Below are positions 1-4,300 of a stretch of 5,197 nt of DNA, piece after piece. Origin of the DNA: Spirochaetaceae bacterium (GTDB lineage Bacteria; Spirochaetota; Spirochaetia; Treponematales; Breznakiellaceae); contig JAITGR010000104.1 of NCBI GenBank assembly GCA_031280455.1, positions 1-5,197 of the forward strand. The letters are read 5' to 3'. The stretch's first letter is position 1. Each line of letters starts with the position of its first letter. Made by a program: the position numbers and the translations under genes. Below the pieces are notes generated by a model. The model was not told the origin of the DNA. It searched no databases and worked only from the letters and a program-made list of their open reading frames with translations.

Positions 1-643
1 CAACGCGGAAACCGCCCACAGCGTTTTGAACCGCGCCGCTCACCGCCGCCGCCGCCGCATCCGGCTGCGGCAGAATCGCCGCCCGCCCGTTTTTGTACCA
101 CACCAGCGCGCCCAGCCCCGCGTGCGCCTCCGCCAGCAGACGGCCATCCACGACAAAAAGGCCGATAACCGTCCGTATTTCACCCACGCGGGCGTTTACC
201 GGCGAAAACGGCCCCGCGTTTATCGCCGCGATGCAATCATTGGCGCGGGCAAAACCGCTTATTGTTGTCGAGTACACCTCGCCCGCGCCCGGCGGCCGTT
301 TTGCCCGCGGCACAGGCGGCACAGGCGGCGTTAGGACAAACTCCAGCGCGTCCGCGCGCAAATCAACACGGAGCGCCCAGAATTTCAGCAACGGATGCCG
401 CGTCCGTCCGGCCAGCGCGTCGATGCCGCCGTACACCGGCTGCCACGCGGGGAAAAATTCGTAAAGATAGTCTTGCCGGACAGCATGGCCGGCAAGGCGC
501 TTTTTAAGGGTGCGCTGCTGCGCGCCGCCGCCGGAGGCGGAACCGGAAAGCGTGGCGCACGAGACATACAGCGCCCCCAACACCACAAACAACAACAGCC
601 GGAGACAGCGCCCCACGCGGCGCCGCCCCCGGCCGGCCGGCAT
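1..643 (-). CDS. Phosphodiester glycosidase (NAGPA-like) family lipoprotein, 3' part cut by window edge
   Basis: This open frame has no stop before the left edge; 214 residues are visible. It begins with an arginine-rich n-region (residues 4-15), a hydrophobic stretch (16-27) and a lipobox LYVSC with the acylated Cys at 29, so a membrane-anchored lipoprotein is expected. After a linker comes a domain with the pattern of the phosphodiester glycosidase/NAGPA family: AINAGPF at 140-146, IGLFVVDGR at 160-168, then WYKNGRAAI and NAVGGF at 207-212. In the family these surround the active site of enzymes that cleave sugar-1-phosphodiesters; the C-terminal part of the domain is outside the window. 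The substrate cannot be told. The start is uncertain. ATG at 643 has no clear Shine-Dalgarno. GTG at 670, only 2 nt after the upstream stop, has GGTGA at 685-681 and would add 9 residues. Either way it should be co-transcribed with the binding-protein gene. The frame was read codon by codon from the sequence. Confidence 0.82.
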   Translation of the reverse strand, partial: MPAGRGRRRVGRCLRLLLFVVLGALYVSCATLSGSASGGGAQQRTLKKRLAGHAVRQDYLYEFFPAWQPVYGGIDALAGRTRHPLLKFWALRVDLRADALEFVLTPPVPPVPRAKRPPGAGEVYSTTISGFARANDCIAAINAGPFSPVNARVGEIRTVIGLFVVDGRLLAEAHAGLGALVWYKNGRAAILPQPDAAAAAVSGAVQNAVGGFRV

Positions 644-672
644 ACCAGCCGGATTGCGCGAACAAAACACGC

Positions 673-1815
673 TTACGGATTCACCGTCGTTTTATATTTT
701 GTTGTGAGCTTGCCGTCCGGCCCCTTCACCACTTCTACCATAACGGCGGATTTTACCGGATTGTGGTTTTCGTCAAACGACAAATTGCCGGTAAGGTAGT
801 CGCCCCGCAGCGCCGCCAGCGCGTTTTTAACCGCTGAACTATCAGCATCCGGCCCGGCGTTTGCGACCGCGTCCCGCAGCAGATACAACGAATCGTAGCC
901 CAGCGCGGCAAAGGCCGTTGGCACAGCGTTGTTAAACTTCTTTTTATACGAGCTTACAAAATTCACCACTTTAGCGTCGGTAGAGTCGGGCGCGTAATGA
1001 TTGGAATAAAAGCCGTTCAGCACCTCGTCCCCGGCATTGTTCGTAAGGCCGTCCCAGCCGTCCGCGCCGGCAATCGGCGTCTGAATACCCTGGGCGCGAA
1101 GCTGCTTGGCGATGAGCGCCACCGTCGAGTAGTAGTCGGGCAAGTACACCACATCGGGAGCCGCCGCCTTAATTTTGGTAATCTGAGCGTTAAAGTCGAC
1201 ATCACCTGAATTATACGATTCGCGCACCGCGACAACACCGCCTTCAGCCTCAAAAGAACGAATAAAATTGTCGGTAAGGCCGGTCGAATAGTCGTTGCCA
1301 ATATCGAACAAAATCGCCGCCCGCTGCGCGCCTAAATCACGCGCGGCAAACAAACCGCCAACTGTCCCCTGGAACGGGTCCGTGTAGCAGGTGCGGAAAA
1401 TAAAGTCGCCGGCATCCGTAACCGCCGGATTCGTCGCCGCCGGAGCAATCTGCACCACCTTTTGCGCCTGCGCCAACTTGGTAATCGCAATCGTGCAGCC
1501 CGATGTCAACGAACCGATAATCATCGAAACACCGTCTTTGGTCGTGAGCTTTTTGTACGCATTCACCGTTTTTTCGGGATTGCCCTCGTCATCCTCCGCC
1601 AGCAAAGCAAGCGGCTTGCCATTGACCCCGCCCGCCGCGTTAATCTCGTCAAGCGCCAGCAAAATGCCGTTCCGGCAATCCACGCCATACACCGCGACAT
1701 CGCCAGAAAGCGGGAAAATACCGCCAACCTTGATGATCCCCGCGTCCGTTTTTTTACACGCGCCAAGACTTGCCGCGCACACCGCAGCAGCCGCCGCTAA
1801 AAACAATCGTTTCAT
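673..1815 (-). CDS. Branched-chain amino acid/amide-type ABC transporter substrate-binding lipoprotein
   Basis: This 380-residue protein belongs to the LivJ/LivK (periplasmic binding protein type 1) family and has the usual family length. Residues 1-19 are a lipoprotein signal with the lipobox SLGAC and Cys20. The mature part opens with IKVGGIFPLSGDVAVYG (28-44), the typical first strand and ligand loop, followed by ALDEINAAGGVNGKPL. IGSLTSGCTIA (100-110) and APAATNP (124-130) are the expected ligand-contact loops, and FRTCYTDPFQG (140-150) is the family hinge signature. It should capture a small polar solute, perhaps an amino acid, amide or related compound, outside the inner membrane and hand it to a LivHMGF-type permease. 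No permease or ATPase gene is visible here. The ATG at 1815 is chosen because GGAGG lies just before it; a TTG 18 nt upstream is in frame but would place the Shine-Dalgarno inside the gene. A structured leader and promoter lie upstream. Family confidence is high; the ligand is unknown. Confidence 0.93.
   Translation of the reverse strand: MKRLFLAAAAAVCAASLGACKKTDAGIIKVGGIFPLSGDVAVYGVDCRNGILLALDEINAAGGVNGKPLALLAEDDEGNPEKTVNAYKKLTTKDGVSMIIGSLTSGCTIAITKLAQAQKVVQIAPAATNPAVTDAGDFIFRTCYTDPFQGTVGGLFAARDLGAQRAAILFDIGNDYSTGLTDNFIRSFEAEGGVVAVRESYNSGDVDFNAQITKIKAAAPDVVYLPDYYSTVALIAKQLRAQGIQTPIAGADGWDGLTNNAGDEVLNGFYSNHYAPDSTDAKVVNFVSSYKKKFNNAVPTAFAALGYDSLYLLRDAVANAGPDADSSAVKNALAALRGDYLTGNLSFDENHNPVKSAVMVEVVKGPDGKLTTKYKTTVNP
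681..685 (-). promoter_or_regulatory. Possible ribosome binding site favouring the GTG start at 670
   Basis: GGTGA on the minus strand lies inside the last codons of the binding-protein gene, 10 nt before an in-frame GTG at 670-668. The ATG at 643 has only CCGGCTGGT directly before it, which is not Shine-Dalgarno-like. If used, this site means translation of the glycosidase lipoprotein is coupled to that of the upstream gene. The spacing is slightly long, so the call is tentative. Confidence 0.35.
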
Positions 1816-1819
1816 ACAT

Positions 1820-1824
1820 CCTCC
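1820..1824 (-). promoter_or_regulatory. Shine-Dalgarno of the substrate-binding protein gene
   Basis: GGAGG, followed by ATGT and then the ATG at 1815. It is the strongest ribosome binding site in the window and it fixes the start of the binding-protein gene, excluding the in-frame TTG at 1833. The 4-nt spacing is a little short. Confidence 0.8.
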
Positions 1825-1857
1825 ATAAAACAAACTTTAGTACAATTTAACCGGACA

Positions 1858-1962
1858 CACAAGGGGCGCTGGCGGGGTTTTACGCCCGCGTATGTCGCCG
1901 CGGATGCTGCGGCTCATCCACAGCGAAAAGCCGCACTCCTCGAGGACACCGCACCCCTTGCG
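1858..1962 (-). promoter_or_regulatory. Putative structured 5' leader RNA (three-way junction) of the substrate-binding protein gene
   Basis: On the minus strand this 105-nt segment can fold into a compact junction. P1: CGCAAGGGGTGC (1962-1951) pairs over all 12 positions with GCGCCCCTTGTG (1869-1858), with two G-U pairs. P2: TCGCTGTGGATG (1926-1915) pairs over 12 positions with CATCCGCGGCGA (1906-1895), with two G-U pairs and an 8-nt loop, AGCCGCAG. P3: GCGGG (1889-1885) pairs with CCCGC (1876-1872) around an 8-nt loop. Linkers are 24, 5 and 2 nt. The four wobble pairs of P1 and P2 are all G-U in the minus-strand RNA and would be A-C on the plus strand, which supports an RNA role in this orientation. 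P1 starts just where transcription from the -10 box at 1972-1967 would begin, and ends 42 nt before the ATG. The 24-nt linker also holds the palindrome TCCTCGAGGA (1946-1937). I do not recognise a known riboswitch class, and there is no U-tract terminator. It could also be a palindromic repeat element. Confidence 0.5.
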
Positions 1963-1966
1963 GCGT

Positions 1967-1994
1967 ATTATAGGTATAAGAACATGATTTTTAA
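1967..1994 (-). promoter_or_regulatory. Sigma70-type promoter upstream of the structured leader
   Basis: The -35 TTAAAA (1994-1989) and a perfect consensus -10 TATAAT (1972-1967) are separated by 16 nt. The expected transcription start is about 1960-1966, at the foot of helix P1, giving a leader of about 150 nt before the ATG at 1815. The promoter sits directly after the TPR gene's stop codon and separates the lipoprotein pair from the PilZ-TPR unit, although no terminator intervenes and read-through is possible. Confidence 0.6.
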
Positions 1995-2000
1995 GTGTTT

Positions 2001-3122
2001 TTATCCCTGATCCACGTAGCGGCGGGCGATAGGGTCTTCGGGAGCGTATTCCAGGACAGTTCTAAAAAGCGCCAGCGCCCTGTCTTTGCTGCCGGCCTTT
2101 AACTCCAGTACGGCCATGTTCGACAGCACCGTAATGTTTTCCGGCTCGCCGGCAAGCGCGCGCTCCAGCTCCGCCCGCGCTTCATCTGGCCGGCCCAATT
2201 CCAAGAGGCACAGCGCCAGTTCGTTGCGAATTTCGGCGCGGGCGGCCCCGGCGGCAAGCGTCAGGCGCAGCGCTTCCTCCGCCTCCTGCCAGTACCCCAG
2301 GCGGCGCAGCGCCCAGCCAAGCATAAATTGCGCCTGCCACACCGCCGGATGATCCCGCAAAAAGACGCGCAGCTTTTCCACAGCCGCCGCCGCCTCCCCC
2401 CCTTCGATACTCGCCCGCGCCTCCCGCAGCAACGCCGAATCCAGATTGTCGCTTTCGATACGCCGCACCAACTCCGCCGCCTCTTTTTTTTGCGCGTCGT
2501 CGCCGCTCAACAGCAAAAATTGGCGTAAATACGCGAGCGCTTTAGCGTAATTTTCCAGCTTAAAGTAAAAACAACCGGCATTGAACAAAGTCCGCGTCAG
2601 CGGCTCTTTCAGCGACAACGCGGCACGATACGCCGCGCCAGCCTTTTTTTCCGCCAGCCGCGCCGCGTGAGTACGCCCGCGCGCGCGCAAGGACGCCGCT
2701 TCAACCTCAAAAACAACCGCGCGCGCGTGCAGCGCCTTGGCCGACCTGGGAAACACCGCCTTGAGGGCGGCGGCAATCTCGCCGGAGAGCGCAAAGTCGC
2801 CGTTTTCGGCCTTAACCGCCGCCGCCTCGCAGAACTCGCGCAGAAGACGCGGCTTACACGCGCGAATAAACTGCCGGTAGTAGCGCCGGTGCGGCGAGCC
2901 GCCATCCACCAGCGCGTGAATCATACCAGCCAAAATCATTTCCAGATTAAGCCGCGGCAAAATATCGGCGGCAGACTCGCCCTCGGCACATTCAAGCGGA
3001 ATAGGAATATCAGAACGAATCTGAAAAGCGCCGTCAGCGCCGCCGGTAAGACGATGCGCAATATCGCTCGTTGGAGGCAGCATAACATACAAAAGCCGCC
3101 CGCCGCGCAAAGAATCTGCCAC
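2001..3122 (-). CDS. Tetratricopeptide (TPR) repeat protein
   Basis: This is a 373-residue protein without an obvious signal peptide or membrane segment, so it is probably cytoplasmic. The N-terminal 1-150 are a family-specific region that I do not recognise; it contains RLLYVMLPPTSD near the start and several probable helices rich in Ala, Arg and Glu. From about 175 on, the sequence is TPR-like: about 175-208 (NAGCFYFKLENYAKALAYLR), then roughly 227-260, 261-294 (WQAQFMLGWALRRLGYWQEA), 295-328 (NELALCLLELGRPDEARAEL) and 329-362 (NMAVLELKAGSKDRALALF), each with the small/Gly-Tyr/Ala-Pro spacing of the family. TPRs bind peptides or partner proteins. The start is GTG, 5 nt after the pilZ stop, with only a weak GGAAGAG far upstream, so translational coupling with pilZ is likely and the two products may act together. 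ATG at residue 14 is an alternative start. A run of eight A (2491-2484) encodes QKK at about 211-213. Confidence 0.88.
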   Translation of the reverse strand: MADSLRGGRLLYVMLPPTSDIAHRLTGGADGAFQIRSDIPIPLECAEGESAADILPRLNLEMILAGMIHALVDGGSPHRRYYRQFIRACKPRLLREFCEAAAVKAENGDFALSGEIAAALKAVFPRSAKALHARAVVFEVEAASLRARGRTHAARLAEKKAGAAYRAALSLKEPLTRTLFNAGCFYFKLENYAKALAYLRQFLLLSGDDAQKKEAAELVRRIESDNLDSALLREARASIEGGEAAAAVEKLRVFLRDHPAVWQAQFMLGWALRRLGYWQEAEEALRLTLAAGAARAEIRNELALCLLELGRPDEARAELERALAGEPENITVLSNMAVLELKAGSKDRALALFRTVLEYAPEDPIARRYVDQG

Positions 3123-3127
3123 AGGCG

Positions 3128-4111
3128 CTATTTCTCTTCCGGCGAGATGGCAGATGCCTCGGTGTCCGCTGCGTCCGTGGCGGGCAGACCATCCACAACA
3201 GGCTGCGCGGCATCGGCAGCCCCGTCTGTAGCAGACCCGTCCGTGGCAGACGCGCCTGTTATAGGCGCGCCTGTTATAGGCGATGCGTCCTCCGGCGAAC
3301 CATGTTCTTTATGCGCGTCAACTTTTATCGTTGTAATAAAATTATTAAGCCGCACTTTGTACGGCATAGGCACCGGCTCGTTGTACACCAGCGTCAGCAT
3401 GTACATATTTTTAGTATTGGCGACCAAGTCCTGTTTAACCAGCGTTGCGTGCAGAATACAGTCTTCGCGCGGGTCGTCAAATTCAATCTTGACAACAGCC
3501 TCGTGGACATCCTCCGGCAGACTATCCATGACAATAACCCGCGCACTGCCAAAAGAGACCTCCCGCAGAATACAGCGGCGGACAAGCGATCCCATTTGCA
3601 AGGTCGCGTCTTTCGATACCAGCCCCATTTTCCGCATCATCTCCGGCGCGATTTGCACCTTTTCCTCGCGGCGCTTGGCAAAGTTCATAGTCGCTTCCAG
3701 AATACGCCCCATAATTTCAATAAAATCATCGGGGGGGCGCGAGGAAAAATCCAGCGTAAAGCAGGTCATATCCGGCGACTCACCGTACGACGAATTGCCC
3801 GTCATTCGCGCCGGAACCAGAAAAACAACCTGTTCTTCGGTCGCGGGTATTTTGAAGAAAAACCGGATACTCAACATGTTGTTAGTAATCTTTAACTTGT
3901 CGAGCAAACCGGATTTATTATTGGCGACGACCTTTGCCGCCTCGAACGAAGTAGAATAGATAACGCACGGGAAAAAATCGGACGCGCATTTCAGTTGAAT
4001 TTCTTTGGTAACCAACCCCGTTGTTTGTATAACCTCTTTGGTAAAGGTAACATCCACCGGACGAAACTGGTCGTAGTAGTCGTTAAGTTTCTGCCTAGGC
4101 AATGCACTCAT
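3128..4111 (-). CDS. PilZ-like domain protein with degenerate c-di-GMP motifs and a repetitive tail
   Basis: This is a 327-residue, apparently cytoplasmic protein. Residues 1-140 form an N-terminal domain of alternating strands (VDVTFTKEVIQTTGLVTKEI, then LSIRFFFKIPATEEQVVFLVPA), resembling the YcgR-N-like domains that often precede PilZ. Residues 144-262 resemble PilZ: KRREEK at the RxxxR position, ILREVSFGSARVIV (181-194) at the (D/N)xSxxG position, then VVKIEFDDP, ILHATLVKQ, YMLTLVYNE and the closing RLNNFITTI helix. PilZ proteins bind cyclic di-GMP and act on motility or exopolysaccharide targets. Here the second Arg of RxxxR reads as Lys151, Asp/Asn as Glu184 and the last Gly as Ser189, so binding may be lost or altered. 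Residues 270-327 are a Pro/Ala/Thr/Asp/Gly-rich tail with PITGA and SATDG duplications. ATG at 4111 has no good Shine-Dalgarno and sits very close to its promoter. The gene heads a two-gene unit with the TPR gene. The PilZ call is by pattern only. Confidence 0.75.
   Translation of the reverse strand: MSALPRQKLNDYYDQFRPVDVTFTKEVIQTTGLVTKEIQLKCASDFFPCVIYSTSFEAAKVVANNKSGLLDKLKITNNMLSIRFFFKIPATEEQVVFLVPARMTGNSSYGESPDMTCFTLDFSSRPPDDFIEIMGRILEATMNFAKRREEKVQIAPEMMRKMGLVSKDATLQMGSLVRRCILREVSFGSARVIVMDSLPEDVHEAVVKIEFDDPREDCILHATLVKQDLVANTKNMYMLTLVYNEPVPMPYKVRLNNFITTIKVDAHKEHGSPEDASPITGAPITGASATDGSATDGAADAAQPVVDGLPATDAADTEASAISPEEK
3221..3250. repeat. Two 15-bp direct repeats (13 of 15 identical) coding SATDG twice
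   Basis: CCCGTCTGTAGCAGA (3221-3235) is followed directly by CCCGTCCGTGGCAGA (3236-3250). The unit is a multiple of three and keeps the frame, producing the SATDGSATDG duplication in the tail of the PilZ-like protein. The two differences are transitions, so this duplication is older than the adjacent perfect one. Confidence 0.85.
3252..3281. repeat. Perfect 15-bp tandem duplication coding PITGA twice
   Basis: GCGCCTGTTATAGGC occurs twice without a gap (3252-3266, 3267-3281). With the following GC each unit is also an imperfect palindrome (GCGCCT, 5-nt loop, AGGCGC). It encodes PITGAPITGA in the tail of the PilZ-like protein. Complete identity suggests a recent in-frame duplication by slippage. 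Confidence 0.9.
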
Positions 4112-4120
4112 AATGCTCTA

Positions 4121-4150
4121 AGTATACGCCCGCGCGGGTCAATTTGTCCA
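4121..4150 (-). promoter_or_regulatory. Sigma70-type promoter of the PilZ-TPR unit
   Basis: The -35 TGGACA (4150-4145; 5 of 6 consensus) and -10 TATACT (4126-4121; 5 of 6) are separated by 18 nt. Only 9 nt (TAGAGCATT) lie between the -10 and the ATG at 4111, so transcription would start about 2-4 nt before the start codon. The spacer contains the perfect palindrome CCCGCGCGGG (4129-4138), a possible operator or simply GC-rich chance. The promoter follows immediately after the tandem hairpins that insulate it from the upstream gene. Confidence 0.6.
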
Positions 4151-4152
4151 GC

Positions 4153-4189
4153 CATGCTCAAAATCCGGCAACGCCGGATTTTGAGCATG
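4153..4189 (-). terminator. Perfect 17-bp hairpin, second of two tandem terminator-like structures
   Basis: CATGCTCAAAATCCGGC (4153-4169) and its exact complement (4173-4189) flank a 3-nt loop. The GC-rich top (CCGGC/GCCGG) followed by TTTT on either strand resembles a bidirectional rho-independent terminator, although the T-run is short and inside the stem. It lies downstream of the RCC1-repeat gene. It could also be a dispersed palindromic repeat. Confidence 0.6.
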
Positions 4190-4213
4190 CAAAAACGGCT
4201 GTGCCGTTTTTGC
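4189..4213 (-). terminator. Perfect 11-bp hairpin with T5/A5 arms, probable terminator of the RCC1-repeat gene
   Basis: GCAAAAACGGC (4189-4199), loop TGT, and GCCGTTTTTGC (4203-4213) form a perfect inverted repeat. Read on the minus strand it has a GC stem top followed by five T, as a rho-independent terminator would, about 88 nt after the RCC1 gene stop. It abuts the 17-bp hairpin and shares base 4189 with it. A smaller hairpin, GCCGG-CATA-CCGGC (4280-4293), lies closer to the stop codon; the rest of 4214-4300 shows nothing else. Confidence 0.65.
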
Positions 4214-4300
4214 GCCTGAGTTTACAACGCTTTGAGCCTTGAATGCCGCGACCGCCGTTTTCCCGTATCTTGGCCGGCAGCCGGCATACCGGCGCGGCGC

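Noticed and set aside
385..588. Short minus-strand frame with an ATG inside the left-hand lipoprotein gene
   Set aside because: It is in a different frame from the frame that carries the lipobox and the NAGPA-like motifs, and its Arg/Pro/Ser/Ala-rich composition is that of an out-of-frame shadow in GC-rich DNA.
635..648. GCCGGCATACC shared between the start of the glycosidase gene and the region after the RCC1 gene (4280-4290)
   Set aside because: An 11-bp GC-rich match in 5 kb with no further flanking similarity; chance is a sufficient explanation.
1834..1862. A second promoter-like pair for the binding-protein gene, TTGTGT-17-TAAAGT
   Set aside because: Only 3 of 6 and 4 of 6 consensus matches, much weaker than the TATAAT promoter at 1994-1967. 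It would bypass the structured leader, so it is worth remembering if 5'-end mapping disagrees.
1895..1926. P2 hairpin considered as an intrinsic terminator of the TPR gene
   Set aside because: The strong stem is followed by CATACGCGGG, with no U-tract, so it does not fit a rho-independent terminator.
2484..2491. Run of eight A on the coding strand of the TPR gene, matching an A-AAA-AAA slippery heptamer
   Set aside because: No downstream stimulatory structure was found and the zero frame continues as a good TPR protein, so programmed frameshifting is not supported.
2667..3959. Long plus-strand open frame of 430 codons across the TPR and PilZ-like genes
   Set aside because: It overlaps two genes with convincing family patterns on the other strand, has a skewed Arg/Ser-rich composition and shows no domain. 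It is open because of GC-rich codon usage.
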